Assembly: GCA_029881995.1 (NCBI GenBank)
Contig: JAOULO010000003.1
Coordinates: 48,196 to 112,195, forward strand
Direction of reading: 5' to 3'
Length of the DNA stretch: 64,000 nt
Source of the DNA: Gammaproteobacteria bacterium
GTDB taxonomy: Bacteria > Pseudomonadota > Gammaproteobacteria > UBA6429 > Thiohalophilaceae
Shown here: positions 28,880 through 37,480 of the stretch, one piece after another
How positions within the stretch are numbered: the stretch's first letter is position 1
Layout of the letters: each line of letters opens with the position of its first letter
Program-made: the position numbers and the translations under genes
Notes under the pieces: model-generated
What the model was told of the DNA's origin: nothing
The model's database searches: none
Seen by the model: only the letters and a program-made list of their open reading frames with translations

Positions 28880-30039
28880 ACCTTAATCACCCTGGCTAGA
28901 GTATCCAGCAGTTGATCGATATGTGTTTCTGTGTGTGCTGCAGAAAGTGTAATACGTAACCTGGCCGTATCAGCGGGGACTGTTGGCGGACGAATCGCAG
29001 TAATCAGCAGGCCCTGTTGTCTCAGTGTTTCACTAATGGCCAGTGCCTGATCCGATTCACCTATCATCAGTGGCTGGATGGCAGAAACCGATTCCATCAC
29101 AGGCAGGCCTAACTGGCTGACCCCCTCTCGGAATTGTTTGATCCGAGTATGTAGCTGTTCTCGATGATCACTCTCGGTCTGCACCACTCGCAGCGCCTCT
29201 CGACTCGCTGCGGCAAGGGCAGGCGGCAATGCGGTGGTATATATATAAGAACGGGCCTTCTGGATCAGGGTTTCTATCAGCACCTCTTCACCGGCCACAA
29301 AGGCACCGAAGGTACCAAGGGCCTTACCAAAGGTTCCCATCAGAATCGGCACATCTGCCACACCCAGACCAAAATGTTCCAGTGTACCTCGACCTGTTTG
29401 CCCCATCACAGCCAGGCCATGGGCGTCATCGATCATTAACCAGCTGTCATACCCACTAGCGATCTGGGCCAGCTGTTTTACATCGGCAATATCACCGTCC
29501 ATGCTGAACACACCATCACTGGCGATCAGTTTCTGTTTTGCCCTGCTAGATGAAATTTTATGATCGAGGTCATCCCCATCCAGGTGCTGATACCGTTGTA
29601 GTCTTGCCTGGGACAACAGGCCGGCATCCAGTAATGAGGCATGATTGAGTCGGTCTTCAAACACCGCATCGCCCTGTCCAAGCAATGCACTGATAACACC
29701 GAGATTGGCCATGTAACCTGTAGAAAAAACCAAGGCCCGTGGATAGCCAGTAAACTCAGCCAGTTCCTCTTCCAGTTGGTGATGATGATAGCTGTGACCA
29801 CTGACCAGGTGAGCGGCACCACTTCCTACGCCATATTCTTTTGCTGCACTTGTGAAGGTCTCAACAATCTTTGGATGATTGGCCAGACCCAGATAATCAT
29901 TACTGCAGAAGTTTAAATACGTCTGGCCGTTGATACTGAGTTCAGCACCCTGTGGGGACTCGATCACCTGGCGATGACGATAAAGATGCTGGGCCTTACG
30001 TTCAGCTAGCCCCGCTTCCAGACTGGCATAGTCCGCCAT
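28876..30039 (-). CDS. bioF: 8-amino-7-oxononanoate synthase BioF
   Basis: 387 residues, PLP-dependent alpha-oxoamine synthase. Conserved LNFCSNDYLGLANHP, GSGAAHLVSGHSYHH, DDAHGLAVMG and the PLP lysine in GTFGKALGTFGA. It condenses pimeloyl-ACP with alanine. It starts five bases after bioB. Confidence 0.97.
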   Translation of the reverse strand: MADYASLEAGLAERKAQHLYRHRQVIESPQGAELSINGQTYLNFCSNDYLGLANHPKIVETFTSAAKEYGVGSGAAHLVSGHSYHHHQLEEELAEFTGYPRALVFSTGYMANLGVISALLGQGDAVFEDRLNHASLLDAGLLSQARLQRYQHLDGDDLDHKISSSRAKQKLIASDGVFSMDGDIADVKQLAQIASGYDSWLMIDDAHGLAVMGQTGRGTLEHFGLGVADVPILMGTFGKALGTFGAFVAGEEVLIETLIQKARSYIYTTALPPALAAASREALRVVQTESDHREQLHTRIKQFREGVSQLGLPVMESVSAIQPLMIGESDQALAISETLRQQGLLITAIRPPTVPADTARLRITLSAAHTETHIDQLLDTLARVIKV

Positions 30040-30044
30040 AGAGT

Positions 30045-31019
30045 TTACTGCATGACCTCAATGCCGAGTTTGGCAAACAAGTCCATATCGTGATCGGCTG
30101 ATGGATTAGGCGTCGTCAGTAATTTTTCACCATAAAATATGGAATTGGCCCCGGCCAGAAAACACAGGGCCTGGGTTTCATCACTCATACTTTCTCGACC
30201 GGCGGAAAGACGCACAAAGGAATGGGGCATCATGATTCTGGCCACGGCCAGAGTACGAACAAACTCCAGTTGATCCAGTTCTGCCTCTTCGGCCAGGGGT
30301 GTGCCTTCAACCCTTACCAGCATATTGATGGGTACGCTCTCAGGGTGCTGTGGCTGATTGGCCAGTTGTTGTAACAGACCGACGCGGTCCTTACGGGTTT
30401 CACCCATGCCAACAATGCCGCCACAACAGACATGAATACCGGCATCGCGCACATGGCCCAGGGTATCCAGGCGATCCTGATAGGTGCGCGTGGTAATGAT
30501 CTCACCATAAAAATCTGGTGAGGTATCAAGATTATGATTGTAATAATCCAGCCCGGCCTCTTTCAGTCGCTGGGTCTGTTTTTCACTTAACATGCCCAAT
30601 GTCAGGCAGGTCTCCATGCCCAGGGCTTTTACACCCTTGACCATATCGATCACCGGTTCAAGGTCTCTGTCTTTAGGACTGCGCCAGGCAGCCCCCATGC
30701 AAAACCGAGACGAACCTTTTTCCTTCGCTGTCTTTGCTGCCGCCAACACTTCATCCAGCGGCATCAGGGGATCCACCGTCAATTCAGCATCATGGCGAAC
30801 GCTCTGAGGGCAATAGGCACAATCTTCCGGACACTTGCCCGTCTTGATACTCAACAATGAACTGATCTGTACCTTATTGGGATCAAAATGTTTGCGATGG
30901 ATAGTCTGAGCCTCGAACATCAGATCCATAAACGGCATATCAAACAGCCTGGCTATTTCATCAGCTGTCCAGTCATGGCGTAGTTCTTCAGGAATAATAT
31001 TTTCAAGGCGTGCATTCAT
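30045..31019 (-). CDS. bioB: Biotin synthase BioB
   Basis: 324 residues from ATG 31019, which has GAGGAAAT upstream and overlaps the stop of the preceding gene (ATGA); the longer frame to 31112 runs into that gene and is rejected. Radical-SAM motif [21 protein letters not shown] and the final [16 protein letters not shown] are present. It inserts sulfur into dethiobiotin using 4Fe-4S and 2Fe-2S clusters. Confidence 0.97.
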   Translation of the reverse strand: MNARLENIIPEELRHDWTADEIARLFDMPFMDLMFEAQTIHRKHFDPNKVQISSLLSIKTGKCPEDCAYCPQSVRHDAELTVDPLMPLDEVLAAAKTAKEKGSSRFCMGAAWRSPKDRDLEPVIDMVKGVKALGMETCLTLGMLSEKQTQRLKEAGLDYYNHNLDTSPDFYGEIITTRTYQDRLDTLGHVRDAGIHVCCGGIVGMGETRKDRVGLLQQLANQPQHPESVPINMLVRVEGTPLAEEAELDQLEFVRTLAVARIMMPHSFVRLSAGRESMSDETQALCFLAGANSIFYGEKLLTTPNPSADHDMDLFAKLGIEVMQ

Positions 31020-31471
31020 GATTGTATTTCCTCTAGGGTGACATCCTGCCACTTTTCTTTGTAAATTCGATAAACGTCGATTAAAGACCAGGGCACCAGG
31101 ATCAGGGCACAAACAACCCAGGTCACCAGCCAGTAATTCACATTGGTGCCATAGAAGGTTCCGGCCACCACGATAATCCCTATAACACCGTAATAACGAT
31201 AGGCCGCTTGCTGGGTGTAATGGCCTGTACGCTCATTAGGGTTGTGACGGGCAAAGATATACACCGCGATGGATACGGCAAACCACAAGATCATGGGAAC
31301 AATGGTGGCGATCAGCATGAAGATCATGCTCATCTTTTCTGTCTCGCCAAGCATTAGGCTAGGAATGACAAACAGGCCGGGAAGCATGGCAATAATATTG
31401 CCGTAATTAAACAGGGCTGCGGTATTGCGGGCACTTTTGGCACTGATGGTTTTATTGGTGGTTTCAGGCAT
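31016..31471 (-). CDS. Four-helix membrane protein heading the biotin operon
   Basis: 151 residues with about four hydrophobic segments (near 22-40, 48-72, 93-108 and 111-130) and a short charged C-terminus ([13 protein letters not shown]). No family recognised. It is the first gene behind the BirA-like site and its stop overlaps the bioB start, so it is co-regulated with biotin synthesis. It does not resemble BioY, which has about six helices and different motifs. A role in biotin or precursor handling is only suggested by position. Confidence 0.75.
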   Translation of the reverse strand: MPETTNKTISAKSARNTAALFNYGNIIAMLPGLFVIPSLMLGETEKMSMIFMLIATIVPMILWFAVSIAVYIFARHNPNERTGHYTQQAAYRYYGVIGIIVVAGTFYGTNVNYWLVTWVVCALILVPWSLIDVYRIYKEKWQDVTLEEIQS

Positions 31472-31499
31472 AATTCAACTACACAGGTCGGGTCAGGGA

Positions 31500-31552
31500 A
31501 TGATAGTGAGGCAAATATTGCTGTCAACTAGATTAGGGAAATTAGTTAACAA
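31500..31552 (-). promoter_or_regulatory. Biotin operon promoter with BirA-like operator
   Basis: On the minus strand, -35 TTGACA (31522-31527) and -10 TATCAT (31500-31505) are 16 bases apart, placing the transcript start about 20 bases before the ATG at 31471. Overlapping the -35 is a dyad, read on the plus strand as CTGTCAAC (31521-31528), 16 bases, GTTAACAA (31545-31552). This resembles the proteobacterial BirA box TTGTAAAC-N14-16-GTTTACAA (6 and 7 of 8 bases). BirA-biotinyl-AMP would then block the promoter. Confidence 0.7.
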
Positions 31553-32243
31553 CTGTTTAAATTATGTGCAATTTAAACTTTATCCACCGACCTGCGTCCT
31601 GTGCAACACCTCGGGCCATTCTGATCTGGATATTTGCCCGGCCTGTGTGGATTCACTGGCCCGTATTAACTCCCCCTGCCCCTCCTGTGGTATGCCTTTG
31701 GAAGCGAGTGAGCACTCACATTGTGGTAGCTGTCTACAACTCCCTCCCCCTTTTCAGTCAACCCACAGCCCATTTTATTATGAGCCCCCGCTGGTAAAAC
31801 TGGTCACTGATTTTAAATTCAATAACCAGTTAAAAATGGCTCGAGTATTCGCCGGCCTGCTTCGTAAAACCCTTGCAGACCGGGACAAACCCGACTGCAT
31901 TATTCCCGTCCCACTGCATCGTCGACGCCTGCAGGAACGGGGCTATAACCAGTCACTGGAAATTGCTCGACTGCTTGGCAAAACCCTGGGAATTCCTGTC
32001 GACTACCGACTCTGTCAGCGCACGCGTCACACCCCACCTCAAACCGGGCTGGATGCCAAACAGCGACGGCGCAATATGAAAAATGCCTTCGGCCTGACGG
32101 CGAAGTGCCACTACCGGCACGTGGCCATTCTGGATGATGTCATTACCACAGGAAATACCGTCAGTGAACTGGCCGGTTTATTACGAAAAAATGGGGTAGA
32201 AAAAGTTGAGGTCTGGAGTGTGGCGCGGGCCGTGCCCGATTAG
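31500..32243 (+). CDS. comF: ComF-family phosphoribosyltransferase-like protein
   Basis: About 247 residues. The ATG at 31500 directly abuts AGGGA; the GTG at 31506 is six bases from it and may be the true start. The N-terminus has zinc-ribbon cysteines (CVLCN, CPACV, CPSCGMPL, CGSC), then a phosphoribosyltransferase domain with IIPVPLHRRRLQERGYNQS and the PRPP loop VAILDDVITTGNTVSEL. ComF proteins act in DNA uptake and related processes. It is divergent from the biotin operon, and the BirA-like site lies inside its first codons. Confidence 0.9.
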   Translation: MIVRQILLSTRLGKLVNNCLNYVQFKLYPPTCVLCNTSGHSDLDICPACVDSLARINSPCPSCGMPLEASEHSHCGSCLQLPPPFQSTHSPFYYEPPLVKLVTDFKFNNQLKMARVFAGLLRKTLADRDKPDCIIPVPLHRRRLQERGYNQSLEIARLLGKTLGIPVDYRLCQRTRHTPPQTGLDAKQRRRNMKNAFGLTAKCHYRHVAILDDVITTGNTVSELAGLLRKNGVEKVEVWSVARAVPD

Positions 32244-32857
32244 AAACGATAATTCAGATCCAGAAACAAAGTCTGCACATCCTGTGACTCATTCTGGTTC
32301 TGCAACTCAAGGGGATTTTGCTGATGCTGCCAGCCTCCCTGTAAACCAAAACCATTTCGCCATTGATAGAACAGCTTGGCTTTATAATCATATTCCTGGC
32401 TATCCAGATTGGGATCATATGTTCCACTAACACCAGCCTTCAAACCACTGAAGGGCAGTTCGAAAATTGCGGCGGCATGAACACGGGTACGCGTTTCCGT
32501 GGGATCGATATTCAGCCAGTCCTGATTCTGCGACAGGGGCAAATAGGCCTGGTTGGCATCTTCCTGCAAACGTAGATTTACACCCAGATCAAAACTGACG
32601 CCCTGGCGATGCAGGGGGTAATACAGAATGGCATCGTAGGTTCTTAGCTGACTTTCCGACCCATTGGAACGATGGATTTTACCGGCGCTGGAATCAGGTT
32701 TGAGAGTTGATGCAAGATCAGGCTTGAGCAGGTTTTCGTTTTTCTGAAGTTTGAATACAGGGCCGAGGTCTTCACGGGAATGATCCTGAGCGCTGGCAAT
32801 GTTTAACCAACCCATTGTCAGTACCAAAAAACCAATTTGTAACAGGCCTTGTCGCAT
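32240..32857 (-). CDS. Small outer-membrane beta-barrel-like protein
   Basis: 205 residues with a signal peptide (cleavage near IASAQ). From about residue 70 there are alternating amphipathic strands (TYDAILYYPL, VSFDLGVNLRLQ, KAKLFYQWRNGFGLQGGW) and the chain ends LFLDLNYRF, a C-terminal aromatic signature for BAM-dependent barrels. About eight strands fit. It overlaps comF by four bases, tail to tail. Exact family unknown. Confidence 0.75.
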   Translation of the reverse strand: MRQGLLQIGFLVLTMGWLNIASAQDHSREDLGPVFKLQKNENLLKPDLASTLKPDSSAGKIHRSNGSESQLRTYDAILYYPLHRQGVSFDLGVNLRLQEDANQAYLPLSQNQDWLNIDPTETRTRVHAAAIFELPFSGLKAGVSGTYDPNLDSQEYDYKAKLFYQWRNGFGLQGGWQHQQNPLELQNQNESQDVQTLFLDLNYRF

Positions 32858-32998
32858 TACAACTCCGTAGGTCGCTCGTCCTTGTTATCGTGTCTGTGCT
32901 TGGCTCGATAAAACCCTATCGAGAGCTTGATTATAGCGCAATCCCGGCCCGGTATATCCATACAATTTGTTGAAAAATCAGTATGCTGTCACCAAAAT

Positions 32999-33865
32999 TT
33001 ACATATACGTCAGAAACAGACCAACAAATATCGCCATACCCAGTCGATTATTGCCGACAAAGGCCTGAAAACATGAGCGCGGGACTCGGGCATGGATCAA
33101 CCACTGATGCCAGATGGCAAAGCTAGCAGCAAAAACCAGACCTAGATAATAGGAATAACCCAGTCCAAGCTGTTTGCCTAACAGGATCAGACCTGCAAAC
33201 ATGACCAGTTGTAACAAACCGACAATGATGCGATCCGCTTCACCAAAAAGAATGGCCGTCGACTTCACACCGATCTTAAGATCATCTTCCCGATCCACCA
33301 TGGCATACATGGTGTCATAAGCCACGGTCCAGACAACGGTGATGACATAAAGCAGCCAGGCCTCCTTGGGTACCGAATCCGTCAATGCGGCGAAGGCCAT
33401 GGGCACGGCCCAACCAAAGGCCATACCCAACACCACCTGGGGTAGATGGGTATAGCGCTTCATGAAGGGATAGACCGCAGCCAGGGCTGCTCCACCAAAC
33501 GATAGCAGGATGGTAAATGTGTTAAGCGTGAGTACTAGAGCAAATGCCGTCAGGCAAAGCACAACAAAAACCGTCAATGCCTCTTTGGGAGAGACCTTGC
33601 CCGCAGCCATGGGGCGCTGTTTGGTCCGTGCCACATGGGGATCGATATCACGATCCGCATAGTCATTGATCGCACAACCGGCTGCACGCATCAATACCAC
33701 ACCGCTAACAAACACAAACAATACCCAGGGATCCGGTTTACCCTCACCGGCAATCCACACGGCCCATAGGGTAGGCCAGAGTAATAACAAGGTGCCGATA
33801 GGACGATCAAAACGAGTCAGCAGGAAATATTGATAGAGACGGTCTTTGATAAGGGCAATATTCAT
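32999..33865 (-). CDS. ubiA: 4-hydroxybenzoate octaprenyltransferase UbiA
   Basis: 288 residues from ATG 33865; ATG 33874 and TTG 33889 are also in frame, and no ribosome binding site decides between them. UbiA motifs NDYADRDIDPHVARTKQRP and the second aspartate set MVDREDDLKIGVKS are present, with about eight helices. It prenylates 4-hydroxybenzoate in ubiquinone synthesis. It follows ubiC, which makes its substrate. Confidence 0.95.
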   Translation of the reverse strand: MNIALIKDRLYQYFLLTRFDRPIGTLLLLWPTLWAVWIAGEGKPDPWVLFVFVSGVVLMRAAGCAINDYADRDIDPHVARTKQRPMAAGKVSPKEALTVFVVLCLTAFALVLTLNTFTILLSFGGAALAAVYPFMKRYTHLPQVVLGMAFGWAVPMAFAALTDSVPKEAWLLYVITVVWTVAYDTMYAMVDREDDLKIGVKSTAILFGEADRIIVGLLQLVMFAGLILLGKQLGLGYSYYLGLVFAASFAIWHQWLIHARVPRSCFQAFVGNNRLGMAIFVGLFLTYM

Positions 33866-33914
33866 GGCCGGCATTGTAACAACGGCCAAGACTCCAAACC
33901 AAAAAATTATCGGG

Positions 33915-34526
33915 TTATTTTATGACGGGTATATCCGGCAAAAAGATTTCACTCACCAATAGCGGTTTGTCATGTAAATAAAACACCGACCGTCGCCCCC
34001 ATATCGATGCTGGGTCGGCCTTCAGGTGGGCCGTGGCGGTATGAAACAGACGCTGGCCGGGTTTTATCTCGGCCACTTCCACTTCACTGCGTTGCATGGT
34101 GGGTTCGGCAAACAATACCGCACCAAGGGGTTTGTTTTTTAAATGGGAAAGCTGCTTTTCCTTGCCACTCAGGGTTGCTTTAGGAATAACGGTACGGGCA
34201 AAAACCCATGGCTTGTCGTCACAATACAGATAGACCTGCCGTATCAGGGCATGTCGGCTGGAGGGGATTTTCAGACACTGTTCTTCATTTAACATGGGGC
34301 GCTGCCAGCCCTGTGAGATCACTTCAACCCGGAACCGACCTGAACAGGCCGCAACCAGTCTTGCCGTCAGGGAGTTTTCATCAAACAACCACCAGGCAAT
34401 ATCTTCAGGAACCTGCCCCGCAAACAAATAGCGTTCGGCCCGCCAGATGGGTTCAAAGGCATGTTGCCCAAACCGACTAGGGTGATGATGGGTAACGGAA
34501 AGTTTGTTGTGTCTAGACCTCGGCAT
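33915..34526 (-). CDS. ubiC: Chorismate lyase UbiC
   Basis: 203 residues from ATG 34526 (a GTG at 34541 is also possible). UbiC features: LTARL, FRVEVISQGWQRPMLNE, CDDKPWVFARTVIP and the C-terminal IWGRRSVFYLHDKPLLVSEIFLP. It cleaves chorismate to 4-hydroxybenzoate. It overlaps the 3' end of recG by 14 bases. Confidence 0.92.
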   Translation of the reverse strand: MPRSRHNKLSVTHHHPSRFGQHAFEPIWRAERYLFAGQVPEDIAWWLFDENSLTARLVAACSGRFRVEVISQGWQRPMLNEEQCLKIPSSRHALIRQVYLYCDDKPWVFARTVIPKATLSGKEKQLSHLKNKPLGAVLFAEPTMQRSEVEVAEIKPGQRLFHTATAHLKADPASIWGRRSVFYLHDKPLLVSEIFLPDIPVIK

Positions 34527-36615
34527 AACGGGTCGATTCACCTATCCAACGTTGAATGAGTGGCTCTACATGGGCCGGGTGAGACTTTAACAGGATATCC
34601 GCACTCTGCAATACCCTGGTGATCAGGCCCTGGTCGCGTTGTAGATCGGCAATGCGTAATTGCAGCATACCCGTCTGGCGAGTCCCCAGCACTTCACCGG
34701 GACCGCGCAGTTCCAGATCTTTTCTGGCAATCACAAAACCGTCATTACTCTCACGCATCACCGCCAGACGTTGACGGGCATTTTGTGACAGCTTGCCGGC
34801 ATACATCAGCACGCAGGCGCTCTCCTGTGAACCGCGCCCGACTCGACCACGCAACTGATGCAACTGTGATAAACCCAGTCGTTCGGCATTTTCAATGATC
34901 ATTAAACTGGCATTGGGGACATCGACACCTACCTCGATGACCGTGGTGGCCACCAGCAGATCCAGCTCCCCTGCCTTGAACTGCTGCATGACCTGCTCTT
35001 TTTGTTCCGGCTTCATTCGCCCATGCACCAGCCCGACTCGAATCCCCTGCAGAGCGTCAGCCAGCAAAGTGGCGGTATCTTCTGCGGCCTGACACTGTAA
35101 CTTTTCAGATTCTTCGATCAAGGTACAGACCCAGTAGACCTGTCGCCCCTGCCGACAGGCCTGTTCCACTCTTTGCACGATATCTTCACGACGGTTTTCG
35201 GGTAAGACCACGGTTTCCACCGGCTTGCGTCCCGGCGGCAGTTCATCGATCACGGAGCAGTCCAGATCAGCATACACGGTCATGGATAAGGTTCGTGGTA
35301 TGGGGGTTGCCGTCATAATCAACTGGTGTGGATAGGTCCCGTTATTGGCGCCTTTTTCTCGAAGCGACATGCGTTGATGCACACCAAAGCGGTGCTGTTC
35401 ATCCACCACGATCAAACCCAGCTCACTGAAGTTGACCCCTTCCTGAAACAGGGCATGGGTACCAACAATCACCCTGGCCTTACCTATATATATAGCCTCC
35501 AGGGTTTCCCGGCGTGGCTTTGCCTTTAACTTACCCGATAGCCAGGCGACCTCAATACCCATAGGTTCAAGCCAGTCTAAGAAATTACGGTAGTGTTGTT
35601 CGGCGAGAATTTCCGTCGGTGCCATCACCGCGGCCTGATAGCCGGACTCGACAGCACGCAGTGTCGCCAGGGCCGCGACAACGGTTTTGCCCGATCCCAC
35701 ATCACCCTGCACCAGACGTTGCATGGGCACAGCCTGTTGCAGATCGGTTTCGATCTCTTCCACAACACGTTGCTGTGCGCCAGTCAGTTCAAAAGGTAGG
35801 TTCTGTTTAAAGGCAGAGACATGTTGATCATTGCCTTTTAATACTGGGGCCGCATGTTGCTGGGCACGATGTCGCAGCTTGCGCAGGCTCAGGGTATGGG
35901 CCAGTAATTCTTCAAAGGCCAGCCGTTGCTGGCTACTGTGTTTGCCTTCAGCCATCACATCCAGTGGTGCATCTGGTGGAGGGCAATGCACATAGAGCAA
36001 GGCATCACGCAGGGTTTCAAAGCCCAGTTCCTGTTGAATGGCTTCTGGCAGGAATTCATCCAGCTGCAACTTAGCTGATGCTAATAAATCTGTTACCTGC
36101 GTCATCAGATTTCGAATCCCCAGTTGGTGCAGACCTTCAGTGGTGGGATAAATGGCGGTTAGATGCTCCTGCACTTCCGGCACACTGTGCTCATCAACCA
36201 GACTGTACTCTGGATGCACCAGTTCCAGCATAGTCTTGCCTTTACGGACTTCCCCATAACAACGCACTGTTACCCCTCTCGTCAGAGACTGCTGTTGTTG
36301 AGCATTAAAATAAAAAAAGCGTAGACCGATAGAGCCCGTGCCATCACTCATGCGCGATACCAGCATACGACGTCGGGCAAACTTGATTTCAGTAAGTTGA
36401 ATCTTGCCCTGCACCACTGCCGAATCACCGGGGCGTAAAGAACCAATGGGTACGATGCGCGTTCGGTCTTCATAGCGTAATGGCAAATGAAACAGCAGAT
36501 CCTGGATACTGTGAACACCGATGCGCTCAAGACGCTCCGCCATCTTCGGCCCCACACCACGCAGGCGAGTGAGACTCAGATTATCCGAACAGGAGGTTTG
36601 GGTAACGTGGGACAT
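34513..36615 (-). CDS. recG: ATP-dependent DNA helicase RecG
   Basis: 700 residues from ATG 36615, right after which the family N-terminus LTRLRGVGPKMAERL follows; the longer frame to 36684 runs into a repeat and is not used. Wedge domain, then SF2 helicase motifs GDVGSGKT, VVDEQHRFGV, TATPIPRTL, TTVIEVGVDVPNA and QLRGRVGRG. It remodels stalled replication forks. It lies downstream of ridA, separated by the repeat element. Confidence 0.97.
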   Translation of the reverse strand: MSHVTQTSCSDNLSLTRLRGVGPKMAERLERIGVHSIQDLLFHLPLRYEDRTRIVPIGSLRPGDSAVVQGKIQLTEIKFARRRMLVSRMSDGTGSIGLRFFYFNAQQQQSLTRGVTVRCYGEVRKGKTMLELVHPEYSLVDEHSVPEVQEHLTAIYPTTEGLHQLGIRNLMTQVTDLLASAKLQLDEFLPEAIQQELGFETLRDALLYVHCPPPDAPLDVMAEGKHSSQQRLAFEELLAHTLSLRKLRHRAQQHAAPVLKGNDQHVSAFKQNLPFELTGAQQRVVEEIETDLQQAVPMQRLVQGDVGSGKTVVAALATLRAVESGYQAAVMAPTEILAEQHYRNFLDWLEPMGIEVAWLSGKLKAKPRRETLEAIYIGKARVIVGTHALFQEGVNFSELGLIVVDEQHRFGVHQRMSLREKGANNGTYPHQLIMTATPIPRTLSMTVYADLDCSVIDELPPGRKPVETVVLPENRREDIVQRVEQACRQGRQVYWVCTLIEESEKLQCQAAEDTATLLADALQGIRVGLVHGRMKPEQKEQVMQQFKAGELDLLVATTVIEVGVDVPNASLMIIENAERLGLSQLHQLRGRVGRGSQESACVLMYAGKLSQNARQRLAVMRESNDGFVIARKDLELRGPGEVLGTRQTGMLQLRIADLQRDQGLITRVLQSADILLKSHPAHVEPLIQRWIGESTRYAEV

Positions 36616-36657
36616 AGCAAAAGAATAACATGAACCAAAAAAATTAGACTGGCCACT

Positions 36658-36803
36658 ACCCCCTCCTTGCAGGATGACGCACAAGGATGTGCTAATGTCG
36701 TGGGAGCCATGGATGGCGGGAACGACTGGGCTGGGGGGTGGTGATAAAAAAGTCTAGCTTTCATAAAATCCCCCCACCCTAACCCTCCCCCTGAGGGGGA
36801 GGG
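36658..36803. repeat. Palindromic dispersed repeat, copy 2, with nested insertion
   Basis: Related to the element at 4253-4353 in reverse orientation: CCCCCTCCTTGCAGG at one end, the GGGGGGTGGTGATAAAA / ATAAAATCCCCCCACC core, and CCCTCCCCCTGAGGGGGAGGG at the other end. Relative to copy 1, about 55 bases (about 36674-36728) are inserted in the loop of the first hairpin. The insert contains its own short dyads and a CCATGGATGG palindrome. It lies in the ridA-recG gap (36616-36830), which otherwise holds nothing visible. Confidence 0.75.
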
Positions 36804-36830
36804 AATGTACGCAATTTGTCAGCCGACTAT

Positions 36831-37214
36831 TCAGACTAGCTCTAAAACAGCATCCATTTCCACACCAACGGCCTTTGGCAGAGCGGCCACACCGATTGCA
36901 GCACGAGCCGGATACGGCTCAGTAAAGTACCCCGCCATGATCTCGTTCACCAGAGGGAAGTGTGACAAATCGGTGAGAAAAATATTCAGCTTGGCGATGT
37001 CTTTTAGATCACCCCCCGCCGCCTGGGCCACGGCCTGCAGATTATCAAACACACGCCCAATCTGGGCCGCCATATCACCCTCAATGACCTCCATAGTCTC
37101 AGGTACCAGTGGAATCTGACCAGATATATACACCGTCTTGCCACACTTCACCGCCTGGGAATAGGTACCAATGGCCTGTGGCGCATTGTCAGTATGAATG
37201 ATTTCTCTGCTCAT
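36831..37214 (-). CDS. ridA: RidA-family enamine/imine deaminase
   Basis: 127 residues, full length. Conserved [28 protein letters not shown], Arg in [15 protein letters not shown] and the final VEMDAVLEL. It hydrolyses reactive 2-aminoacrylate and similar imines. It is usually near spoT and recG; here recG is downstream but spoT is about 17.8 kb upstream. Its 5' 39 codons and upstream region recur at 42530-42823. Confidence 0.96.
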   Translation of the reverse strand: MSREIIHTDNAPQAIGTYSQAVKCGKTVYISGQIPLVPETMEVIEGDMAAQIGRVFDNLQAVAQAAGGDLKDIAKLNIFLTDLSHFPLVNEIMAGYFTEPYPARAAIGVAALPKAVGVEMDAVLELV

Positions 37215-37456
37215 TAGTCACCTCAAATAATCAAATTAGAATTGCACAATATTACGTTATTCAGTGGCTGTAATGTAACCATAACAATTACAAAATGTAT
37301 TAGAAAGCTTAATAATTGAGCAGTCACACCAAAGTATTTTATGTTAAAAAGGGAGAAGAAAATACGAAGATGTCCGATTATCAGCTAAAACGGGTATTAG
37401 AAGACATGTCTTCTAATAAGGTAAATTCGGACATGTCGACTAAACAACTGTTGGGC
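37098..37456. repeat. Direct repeat copy A: ridA 5' end, leader and attI-like core
   Basis: This segment is repeated in the same orientation at 42530-42823. Shared parts are the first codons of ridA, the non-coding leader with conserved blocks such as GTAACCATAACAATTACAAA and AGAAAGCTTAATAATT, an AAAAAGGGAG ribosome site, and the start of a small plus-strand ORF ending at a GTTRRR core. Copy A has 36 bases of ridA missing from copy B, and an additional 24-base perfect palindrome (37395-37418) inside an outer dyad ATGTCCGA (37370-37377) / TCGGACAT (37427-37434). Confidence 0.9.
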
Positions 37457-37477
37457 GGCACAAAAGGAACGCATTAG
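37370..37477 (+). CDS. Leader peptide ORF crossing the attI-like junction, copy A
   Basis: 35 codons, beginning MSDYQLKRVLEDMSS and ending GGTKGTH, with AAAAAGGGAG upstream. It spans the GTTGGGC core (37450) and stops three bases before the cassette gene at 37481. The copy at 42760 begins MDMSDFQLNRILADISS; the changes are mostly conservative, which suggests that the frame is or was translated. Likely role: translational coupling to whichever cassette sits first, as shown for ORF-11 in attI1. In copy A the earlier ATG present in copy B is ACG. Confidence 0.5.
   Translation: MSDYQLKRVLEDMSSNKVNSDMSTKQLLGGTKGTH
37431..37456 (+). other. attI-like recombination core, copy A
   Basis: The sequence ends CTAAACAACTGTTGGGC. 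The terminal GTTGGGC fits the integron core GTTRRRY (37450-37456), and the lead-in resembles the end of attI1 (CTAAAACAAAGTTAGGC). The first cassette would run from 37451 to the G of the attC core at 38361. No integrase gene lies beside it; ridA does. Confidence 0.55.
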
Positions 37478-37480
37478 CAC

